Of a stretch of DNA of 64,000 nt, positions 49,991 through 61,900 are shown in pieces (the stretch's first letter is position 1; each line of letters opens with the position of its first letter). Source of the stretch: Gari tellinella (Eukaryota > Mollusca > Bivalvia > Cardiida > Psammobiidae); NCBI GenBank assembly GCA_922989275.2, contig OV277866.1:31761246-31825245 (forward strand), written 5' to 3'. The notes beneath the pieces were generated by a model. That model saw only the letters and a list, made by a program, of their open reading frames with translations, ran no database searches and was not told the origin of the DNA. The position numbers and the translations under genes were made by a program.

Positions 49991-52900
49991 GTAAGATTGG
50001 CTACTGTAACTCTACTTTCGTTTTTGGTGTCATATCTCGCATATCAATCATGTCAATTACAATGGAATTAACATGCTTTTAAAACTAGCTTTTGCATAGC
50101 GATACGTTTTATCCATTATATCCATAGCCAAGTGTGCGACCAGCCTGTGTTTTTAGAGCCTGACCCAATCATTTAACCCATAACCCCACAGCCTGTGTCT
50201 AATTTCAAAGAAAAGTGACCACTTAAAGCAGCTTGAAAGTAAAGCAGAATGCTCTTTACTGCGCATTCTTCTTTACTTTAAGCTTGCTATAAGGCTTAAA
50301 GAGGCTCGCAACCGGATTTAGCATTAAAAACAGTAATTTGTAAATATATGTCAAATGCTTATATAAATGGGTAAGATTTAGTTTAGGATAATAAATTCTG
50401 TTAAAAAATGCATTTCAAAAAAGAAAGAAAGAAGAAGCTCTGGTGGGATTCGAACCCGTGACCCTCCGTGCGGAGACAAACATGAAAAAATGAGGAAGCG
50501 CCTTTACTACCTCGGCTTCCAGCGCTCTCTATATATATGGTAGCGAATTAACGTACTTCACTGGTAGCGATCGATAATACTTTATTCGGCTCGGGTTTAT
50601 GTCTGAGCCCGTGTAGAGAAGCAACAACAACAACTATACCGTCAGCTGACGCTATAGAAAAACGATGGAAAATATCTAAAAAACTAAGATTCGGTGACGA
50701 TTCTTAAGACTTTTTTTGGACTGATCATATTTTTTTAATGTCAGAAGCCAAATAATGCCACAAATTTGCTTTTATTTGATTTTGACAAGTACACCATCCC
50801 GTTGCGAGTCGGACCCTTTAAAGCTACCATTTGCGGAGGCCCCATTTGCTAGAATATATAAACTATTGTTTATGATACATATTCATGGATGTATAAAAAG
50901 TGGAACTATTTTCTTGAGTACAGGAATAAATTAGAAGCATAAAAAGGTATAATTATGGGGTAATGGGTTAAACGTAATCATCCAGTTCTAGGTATCAGAA
51001 ACATTGTATATGGATTTACAGGTCTTTAGGGCTAAAGATAATTTTTGTGAGTTTACATTGTAATTCATATATAATGCTGACAGGCAACAGGCATGTCAGT
51101 TTTATTATTGTTAAATAAAATACAGATGAATTAGTTCTATCATGAGAGTCAGACATAGAAACTGGAATGACAACAAACAATATGTTTCTTTAAAGCGACT
51201 CGCAACCAGATGGTGCATTAAAAATAGTAATTTGTAAATATGTGTCAAACGCTTATATAAATGGTAAAGAATTAGTTTAGGATAAGAAATTCTGTTTAAA
51301 AAAAATGTATTTCAATAAAAAAAAAATTGGTCTCTGGTGGGATTCGAACCCGGTGCCCGGCATTGGCGGACAGAAGGCAAAATAGGGGAAACCGCTTAGA
51401 CCAATGGACCACGGAACTATCTGATTATCTCGGATCGATTTAACGTATTTCAATGTGTAGCGATCGGAAGTGCATACAACTTCGTAATTCGGCTCGTGTT
51501 TATGTCTGACCCCGTGTAGAGAAGCAACAACAACAACTATACCGTTAGCTAACGCTATGGAAAAACGATGGAAAATATCTAAAAAACTAAGATTCGGTGA
51601 CGATTCTTGAGACGTTTTTTGGACTGATCATATTTTTTTAATGTCAAAAGCCAAATAATGCCACAAATTTGCTTTTATTTTAGTATTTTATTTTATTTTG
51701 ACAAGAACACCATCCGGTTGCGAGTCCCTTTAAAGCCACTATATTTCTCCCACATTATCAGAATCAAACATTTTTCTAACATGAAATTTATGTCACTATC
51801 GTAAGCGTTCCATATAAAAAGAAGTAATACGTGGTGATATTTGAAGCAATATTGCTAACGAACAGTGAAATTTGTGGAAACAAGTAATCAAGTTTGTTTA
51901 TTTTTGAATAGCGACGAAAATTTACTGACATACTCGGTAAAGCTCATTTGCATAATTCTATACAACAAGTCGAGTGCTTTACAACCAAAGAGAGACAACT
52001 CCTTTAAGTTTGGCCGTTAAACTGATGTAATGTATACACATTGTCGCGGCCGAATCAATCACGTGACCTTTTTTATGCGATCGTTTGAAAGTTCTCGGAA
52101 CCAGCCCGTAATCTTATTTGTAAACAAACCCGCTTATAATGTAAACGACCACGATTAGAATTTGACACATTTAGGTAGGATTCTTTACGAAGTGGGTGCA
52201 TATGTCAGGCTTCTTACACTCGATTTCACTTAGTTTTAATACATAGAAAATGCACACATATAAGAAATTGCGCGTTTTAAACACCTATTTGAGCGGGATT
52301 GTGCCTTTAACCCATTACCAATAGATTCACATGTTTACACCTTAAAGTGTATTACTTCACTAAAGAAATCAGTTTCATATTATACCGTCATGAAAATGTA
52401 TCGTACAAAATATTTTCTATATTTTAGCAGATGTTAGACCATGGCGCTTTAAACAAGCTGAAAATAAAGAAGAATGCTTCTTAAGTCACATTCTGATTTA
52501 ATTACTTTTAACCTGCTTTATAAGATTATAAGTCACATCACCAATCTTCATTACTAGAAAAATCAGGGTTAACCCTTTACCCAATAAACTGTTTATAACA
52601 TTAAAGACAGGTGCTCACTTAAAGCAGGTTGAAAGTAAAGCAGAATGTGCCTTAAGGCACATTTTGCTTTACTTTCAGCCTGCTTTAAACTACCATCTGC
52701 AAGGATATATAAAATATTTGTAATGAAAATTGTTCATGAGGGTATAACCTGAAACTATTTTCTTCAGCGGAGGAATAACATAAATACCCTAAAAGTCGCT
52801 TCTATTGGGGAAAGGGTTAAAAGTTGGTCAGAACTGATTTACATGATGGCTATTTGTCATCATTTCTCAGCTTTTATCCTTGTTCAGTGTGACATACATG

Positions 52901-55900
52901 TATCCATGTGATGACAGTCACTACCTGCTAGACTGTTTAACTCTTTCCTCCCTGAAACTTTAAATGGACAATTCCAGTTTCCATTTATAGTCTAGTCACT
53001 TTCTGACTTTTAAGGGTTGTTTTTGTCAATGTTTGGCATTATGACAAACAGTGAAGACCCTGATCAGAGGGCTCCGTTAGGAGCCCTCTGATCTGGGTCT
53101 TCATAGTTTGCATAGTTCAAGTATTCTATTCATATGTTCACTGTTTGCAAACGACACCAATATGCCAGACTAGGGTTCAAAGGTTTAACAGATATAAGAT
53201 TGGATCATTAGATATAAGATTGGTATAATTGACCCTCTGCGCATTTGAAGACAATAATAAAGCGTTGAAAGTCACGCAGAATGATATTCCATTCATGATT
53301 TATTTCCAGAACTTCCTAGCTCAAGATTTGTTTTATTAGTGTAGCAATAGAAAGAGGCATTCACTTATGTATTTATGGGAGAATAGGATTCAAAAAGTTC
53401 CTTGACCTATGTACAGTAAAATTTCTCTATTATGAGCACTAAAACAAAGGCTAATTGATTGTATAGTATACAGGTGACAGTCACCTGCCTTAAACTCCTA
53501 GTAATTAACAAAGTTTAGTTTAAGTTCAGGAGGCAGTGTACCTTTAAAATGAAAGTAAAGCAGAAAGCTTCTTATATGTATAGTAAGGAGCTTTCATCAA
53601 TGATTTAACATATTTTGATACTACATGTCTATAACTATGAGAGGTAGCTTAATTTTAACCCTTCTGCTTATTATTAGGGCCTGCTGCAGAGTGTATTGAT
53701 GTTTTTTGAAAACAGTGTAGACCCAGATCAGATTTGAAAGAAGTCCCGGAATTTAGGAGCTGTCTGTTCAGTAGTGCTACTGATCAGGGTAAAGGCACCG
53801 TATTCTAATAGGATCTGTCTGACCTGGATTTATACATTTTTCTGGGTGAAATTTTCCTTTTTTTATCAGCCAATGTAATAGTTGAGATTATAGATGTTCA
53901 TATTCAGTGGAGTTTTATACAGAAATAACTATTGGGCAAAGGGTTAACCCTTCCCCAATAGAAGCGACTTTTAGGGTATATAATTTATTCCTCTGCTGAA
54001 GAAAATAGTTCCAGTTTATACCCTCATGAACAATTACCAGTACAAATATTAGCCTAGCTGATTTTAGCTTAAAGCAGGCTGAAAGTAAAGCAGAATGTGC
54101 TTTAAGGCACATTCTGCTTTACTTTCAATCTGCTTTAAGCGGTCATCTGTCTTCAAAACTAGAAACAGGCTATGGCACAGGGCCCGACACGATTGCGTTT
54201 TGAGATAAAAAATCGTCAGAAGGTATATATAGAGACAAGGGGTACAAAAATTAACTGATTGTTAGTACATTCTCACCCTATCTCGACAAAACCAGGCATA
54301 TCATGAATAATAATTGATGAAACGACACCCTTTTTGCACTTCTGTCTATCTAATATAATACCCTTCCATAAAAACATAACATAAAACCAACTGTAAGCAT
54401 GCACTTTCAAAAGTAATTGCATTTACTCACAGAAATCAACGACTTTTGGAAAACGGGACAGGTGTTCGTTCACAGCTGACACCGCATTGACCACTACTGT
54501 GTGCTTGTTTAGGCGGTAATATCGAACATTACAGTCATACAGTTCCATGGATATCCATTTTTTACACCGATCAAAGCTGATTTATACTCAAACCATTGCA
54601 ATACCAACAACAAATTCGCATGTTTTCATCGGCAGTAAAGCTATTCTTGTACATGTGTGCATCCTTACAGTTGGTTTTATGTTATGTTTTTATGGAAGGG
54701 TATTATATTAGCTAGACATTTTTTTCTCTAAAAAATCAATCGTGCCGGGTCCCTGTGGGCTATGGCGTAAAGGGTTAAGAGGTTGAGTGACTGTGATTAT
54801 CTGGTCAGATTCATTTTACTCTAAGTAGGGCAACCAAATGATGCTCATAAATTCTTAAGATTTCCAAATTTTCAAGAGTGATTTTCGGAATCCTACCTTT
54901 ACAACCCTTGTGCTGCCAGACTGTATGACATTAACATGATTATGCAAACAGTTTGTATCCAGATCAGACGCCACATTATGTGGTGTCTGATCTGGATCTA
55001 AACTGTTTGCATAGTTAGCAATGTTTCTGAAGTAAAAAAACACTTAAAATTCAAATTTTAAAAGTAAGAGCAGAAATCCGATAAATATGTAGGTCCGGAG
55101 AAATTTAGGGAAAACAACAAAGATTTCGGAAAATTCGGAGAAATGGCAGCCCTGTATAAGTGATTTTTTTTTTTTTCTTTCAGAACAAGCTAACAGACTG
55201 TATTAAGAAATTTCGAGAGGCAAGTGTAGATGGAAATAAGTTAATGGTAAGTACTCAGATTCAAGTATATAGTAAAACTCTTTGTTTATTGGACACACAA
55301 CATTTGATATATTACATAAATATGGCAGTATGACATAACATTAACTCTTTCCTCCCTGAAACTTTAAATGGACAATTCCAGTTTCGATTTTAGTCTAGTC
55401 CATTTCTGGCTTTTAAGAGTTGTTTTTGTCAATTTTGGCATTACTGACAAACAGTGAAGACCCTGATCAGAGGGCTCCTTTCGGAGCCCTCTGATCTGGG
55501 CCTTCACTGTTTGCACATGACAAGATTACTATTCACATGTACACTGTTTGAAAAGACGCCTATATGCGGGACTAGGGTTCAAAGGGTTAAGCATGCTGAA
55601 AAGCTTTCTGTAATGGCTTTTGTCCTACATTGAGCCAATACCCCCCTAACGCACATTCTGCTTTACTTTCATCCTGCTTTAAGTTGTCACCTATCTTCAA
55701 TTCTAGAAAATGGCTATGGGGCAATGATGTAAGCCGAGTAATCTATCTTTAGAAAACTGCAGTCTTATTATAAAGACAGCAGCTTTAACCCATTACCCCA
55801 TAAATACGCCTTTTAACAACTTTTATTTATTATTACACTGAAGAAAATAATTCCTCATTATACATTCATGGATATGTAGCATAAGAAATATTTTCTATAT

Positions 55901-58900
55901 TCTAGCAGATGGAAGCTTAAAGCAGGCTGAAAGTAAAGCAGAATGTGCCTTAGGGCACATTCTGCTTTACTTTCAACCTGCTTTAAGTGGTCATTTCTCT
56001 TCAAAACTAGAAACAGGCTATGGCGTAATGGGTTAAAGCGACTTGCAACCAGATGGTGTATTTGCAAAAATAAAAGAAAACACTAGACCTTGAGCTGGTG
56101 CTGATACTGAGATATGGCTATGTTTGGTCAGCACTGTTTTGCAATGAAATGATTGTGGATTTCTCATAGCAGGGTTACAAATAAGGCAGGCGTTGGGATA
56201 TTTACCCAATTAGAATTGTGGAAAAAACAATGTTTTTCACAATAAGGACTAAAAGAACCAAAGAAATGTAGCTAAAAGCAAAGAAATTTTGAATACATTA
56301 ACTGAATATGAATACTAGTAATACCTAAATTACGAAAATTGCAAATACCCAATACAAATTGCATATAACTTATTCTGTAAAAGTTCAAGGAATAAATAGT
56401 ATTAAATACCAAATAGCATCAAAAACTCATCTGTAACCCTAGCTGTCATAGCATGGCTTATATGTATATGTCTTGTTTTATTTTCAGCATATAACTCTAA
56501 CAGACTTGAAAGGAATAAATGTATCAAAAGGAGATGCAAGGTAAGTTTTTTTGTTTTTTTGTTACTTAACTCTTTCAACACCATGGACCTGTTTATAAAT
56601 ATGCTCATTACATTTGCAAACAGTGTAGAACCAGATCAGAGGGCTCCTATAGGATAAATATGCTCATTACATTTGCAAACAGTGTAGAACCAGATAAGAG
56701 GGCTCCTATAGGAGCCCTCTGATCTTGGTCTACACTGTTTGATAATTTAGAACAGTATTTATTAAAACTTTCCAGAATTCCAAGTAGACTGGTTCATATT
56801 TTGGTAATTGACTTAAACCATTCACAAGGAAACATAATCACCCACAAGAGTTACTTAATGTTGAAAGAGTTGAGGCCTCTGTAGTATTCTATACTTCTCA
56901 TTTTAAGTTTTGTGGAACATGTGCTTACCCTTTACTCTGTAAATATGCCATTTTACGCCTTGAATTTATTCCTCCACTGAAGAAGATAGAGCCCATTTTA
57001 TACAGTCTCTCATTTATCTTGAGCTATGATTTTGACTGTGCAAGTGTGTTGAGGACAATTCTTCCTGTCTGTCTTCAAGCTGAAATACTTAATCCTTCAT
57101 GGCCTCTCCTTTCCTTGTCTCTACCTAAATACCCCCACAAAGAAACCACTTGTAATTAATACTTCTAACGTTGTCCCAGAACAACAGATAAGGGTAGTTT
57201 TTCAAAACTTAAAATCTTTATTTCTGAATTAAACCCTATGGTGTCACTACTCATTAGAATCGTCTCTTCGAGACGATTCTAATAAGTAGTAACCCCATAG
57301 GATTTGGTGCTGAAATGAGTGATAAAATGTTTGATTTGTTGAAATAACTACCTCTTATCTGGAGCCCTGTTGTCCTTATAAAGAGCCATAATAATTGTTT
57401 TACCTGACTTTGATAGGTGATTGCTAAATGCAGGCTGAAAGTAAAGCAGAACGCTCCTACAGAAGCTTTCTGCTTTACTTTGAGCCTGCTTTAAGCAACT
57501 ATCTGTCTTGAACACGGAAAACAATTAGCTTATATATATGGACTGCATTGGGTTAAAACTTTTGAATGTGAGGAAATAATTTCTATGACCTTGATGTCTG
57601 ATCAGGATCCAAACTGTTTGTCACTCAGATCATAATTATACAGTGGAGAAAACGTTATTCTTTCCCAATAAACGTGTTTACGCTAAAACTATTATTTCTA
57701 ATGCAAGCAGTTTGGAGCCAGATCAGACGCTGGGTAACCAAACTGTTTGCCACCAAAATAAAAATGAATTATCAGAATTGTCCAAAAGTTGCACTTTTCT
57801 ACGTTTTAGCATTTTGCGTTTCGTTTCATTTAATCGGGAAAGAATAACAGATTCTCCACTGTACATTTACAACCTGCTTCCTCTCTACAACACCCAATGG
57901 GAAACAAAGAGTATGTATGTTGATAGGAGGGGGTTGTTAAAGAGAGGGAAAATCAAAACCCTTGCTTTGAGTACATTCGCAAACAGTTGAACCCTGATCA
58001 GACGCCCCATAACTGTTTGTCAGATGTCTTTATGCCGAAAATAGTCAAAATGTCCAATACATAACTTTGAGTAAAAATTGGCAAACAACAATGTTTGACT
58101 ATATGATTGCTGCTATGAAAGCATAAGGCATAACTAATTGTCTTTATTTGGGATCAGCAGCAAGCATTGTTCTAAGGAGGGAATCGTTGTTCGGAGGGCC
58201 ATTGTAGGGAGGGAACACTGTAGCTACAAATATTGTTAGAACTCAAGCAGATTTCTGTGAGCAGACGACACTTCTTCAATGTTCAAAGAATTTTAACTCT
58301 TTCAATATTTTATGTTACATAGACCTATTTAAAATAATACTCATTACATTTGCAAATAGTGTATACCCAGATCAGAGGGCTTCTATAGGAGCACTCTGAT
58401 CAGGGTCTGCACTGTTTGCTAATTTAGATTTGCAGAAGCATATTTATTAAATTAAACAGAATTCAATGTTTCATGTTTCGGTTACTTAATTGATTAGTAA
58501 GTGAGCTTAATAACCCACAAGAGTTACTTAGTGTTGAAAGAGTTAACTATATAAGTACTCCAAAAATGTTATATGTCTTGAACTTCACAGTGCCATTGCC
58601 CCTTCACTTTCAGAATGGCATATCTGCAGAGCACCAGATAAGCTTAGTTTTTCAAAACCTAAAATCTTTATTTCTGAATTAAACCCTATGGTGTCACTAC
58701 TCATTAGAATCGTCTCTTCGAGACGATTCTAATGAGTAGTAACACAATAGGATTTGGTGCTAAAAAGAGTGAGAAAATGTTGGATTTGTTGAAAAAAACT
58801 ACCTCTTATCTGGAGCCCTGATATCTGCTTCAAACAATTGATGTCTGCTCTCATTTCTCACATTCAAATGCAGGGCTCCAGATAAGACGTAGTTATTTCA

Positions 58901-61900
58901 ACAAATCCAACATTTTCTCACTCTTTTTAGCACCAAATCCTATGGTGTTACTACTCATTAGAATCGTCTCGAAGAGACGATTCTAATGAGTAGTGACACC
59001 ATAGGGTTTAATTCAGAAATGAAGATTTTATTTTTTGAAAAACTACTCTTATCTGGAGCCCTGCAAATGTTAGGTATTTTGACTTTAGAAATATTGAAAT
59101 CAGTACCAAAGAGTTTTGATCCTGATCAGATGCTGCATTACATGACATCTGATCAAGATCCAAAAATTACTCCATAAATATGCCTTTTTTTTTTTTTTAT
59201 ACCTTTTATGTTTTACTGCCATGGATGAAAATAATTCTACATTAAACAGACATGAATTTGCACCCTATAAGCAATATTTTCTATATCCTAAGTATAGCAG
59301 ATGGTAGCTTAAAGGCAGTATGTAAGCCAAAATAGCGCATTTTTTAAACCTGAAAATTCAGGTACATACGTAATCTAAACCTATAAAACAATAAATCTGA
59401 CAAACACATGAATTTGGGGGAAAAAGTCGACTTTTAAATCGGTTTTTTGACATCCGATCAACGACGGAGATTATCCGAGTTTGTTCGGCTTGCGCCCGGT
59501 AAAGGTGTTTTCATAGCTCATTATTAGTGTTTTCTTCTGACTTGACAGAATTATTTTTAGATTGGAACATTCTAAAACTTTAAAAGGGATGAGTATTCCC
59601 TACATCCAGCAAGAAACATTGATAGCTGTATTTATTGTGCGCAGTATATACAGTAGAGAATACGTTTTTCTTTCCCATTTAAACGCAAACGCAATGCACT
59701 AAACTGTGGAAATTTACTTTTAGAAGTTTTAACTATTATTTTTTAATTTGAGTAGCAAATAGGTTGGAGCCTGATCAAACGCCGGGTTACCCGGCGTCTG
59801 ACCAGGCTCCAATCTGTTTGCAATGGAAATAATAGTTTTGTATACAAATGCGTTTATTGGGAAAGAATAAAATATCAGTAAAGTTAGCGCAGCGGTCTCG
59901 TGCTGCACGGGTACCATACTTATCTTAAGTAGGAAAGTGTACGATGATGTAGTCGATGTTACCTTGCTTACAGTGGAGAAAATGTTATTCTTTCCCAATA
60001 ACACTTTAACGCTAAAACCATGATTTCAATTGCAAACAGTTTGGAGCAGATCAGACGCCGGGTAATCCGGCGTCTGATCAGGCACCAAACTGTTTGCCGC
60101 TCAGACTAACATGCATGGTCAGAATTGTCTAAAGGTTGTCCATTTATGCGTATTATTGCGATGCGTTTGCGTTTCGTTTGCGTTTAAACGGGAAAGAATA
60201 ACGTTTTCTCCACTGTTACCTTAATGGTTATGAACTATTCTGTTCTAAAAATAACCCAGACAAGTCAGGAAAATCGGATCGATCTCGTGACTCTTATTAG
60301 ACCTTGCGGAAACTCTCGGAAGCAGACACGAAGATTTGTTATGATGTAAACAAAAAGCTTACTTTTCCAACCATCTCGATAAGAAATTGGCACATTTATG
60401 TATGGTTCTTAAAGAAAGGGGGGCATGTTTAAGGCACCTGACAACAGATTTCGCTTAGTTTTAATACATAGAAAATGTTCTTATATAAGAAATTGCGCGA
60501 TTTGTTTTGGGCGACATTCTGGCTTTAAAGCAGGCAGAAAGTAAAGCAGAATGAATCTTTACTTTAAACGGTGTTTCAAGTCACTTGACTATGAAAATTA
60601 GAAAAATGATATGGGATAGCAGGTTGTTTCGGCATAAGTGTACAAAGCGTTAATTTCACTTCCTGGTTAGTGGTCTGGTAAAGGCATAGTTATTTTGTAG
60701 AATGCTATAAAAAGGCATTGTTGAATGCTCATACTTACTATAATGCCATACTGTATACAAATATACTGAGTAAATAGGAGTCCTGTGTATCCAAGGATTT
60801 GATATTTTTGTCCTAAATTCTTTACCCCCCAGGAACCGATTCTATTCATCCATACAAACAGTGTAGACTAAGATCAGAGTGTTTCGGTAGAACCCTCCCA
60901 TCACTAGTGATCAGGGCTTGCATTGTTAGTCGTGATTGTTTCACCCTTGACTATACAGCTTATTTCTAGTATTGAAAATAGGTAACAACTTAAAGCATTG
61001 TTACATTGTTGTAACTTAAAGCAGGTTGTAATTAAAGCAGAATGCGCCTAATAAGACCTAGAAAGGCAAATTTATAGAGCTTTCTAGTATTGAAAATATG
61101 TAACAACTTAAAGCAGGTTGTAATTAAAGCAGAATGCGCCTAATAAGGCCTTGAAAGGCCTAGAAAGGCATATTAATAGAGCTTATTTCTAGTGATGAAA
61201 ATATGTAACAATGTAAAGCAGGTTGTAGTTAAAGCAGAATATGTGCCTGTAATAAGGCCTAGACAGGTATATTTATAGAGCTTATTTCTAGTGATGAAAA
61301 TAGGTAACAATTTAAAGCAGGTTGTAATTAAAGCAGAATATGTGCCTGTAATAAGGCCTAGAAAGGTATATTTATAGAGCTTATTGCTAGTGATGAAAAT
61401 AGGTAACAATTTAAAGCAGGTTGTAATTAAAGCAGAATACGCCTAATAAGGCCTAAGAAAGGCATATTTATAGAGCTTATTTCTAGTGATGAAAATAGGT
61501 AACAATTTAAAGCAGGTTGTAATTAAAGCAGAATACGCCTAATAAGGCCTAGAAAGGCATATTTATAGAGCTTATTTCTTGTGATGAAAATAGGTAACAA
61601 TTTAAAGCAGGTTGCAATTAAACAGGGCCTAGAAAGGCATATATATAGAGCTTTTTTCTAGTGATGAAAATAGGTAACAATGTAAAGCAAGTTGTAATTA
61701 AAGCAGAATACGCCTAATAAGACCTAGAAAGGCATATTTATAGAGCTTTCTAGTATTGAAAATAGGTAACAACTTAAAGCAGGTTGTAATTAAAGCAGAA
61801 TACGCCTAATAAGGTCTAGAAAGGCATATTTATAGAGCTTATTTCTAGTGATGAAAATAGGTAACAATTTAAAGCAGGTTGTAATTAAAGCAGAATACGC

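Noticed and set aside
51329..51418. Functional tRNA gene on the minus strand
   Set aside because: The B box is good but the acceptor stem does not pair well and the segment sits inside a repeated element.
61173..61409. 78-codon minus frame with repeated ITRNKLYKYT words
   Set aside because: It is the tandem array read in one frame; the unit does not keep frame along the array.
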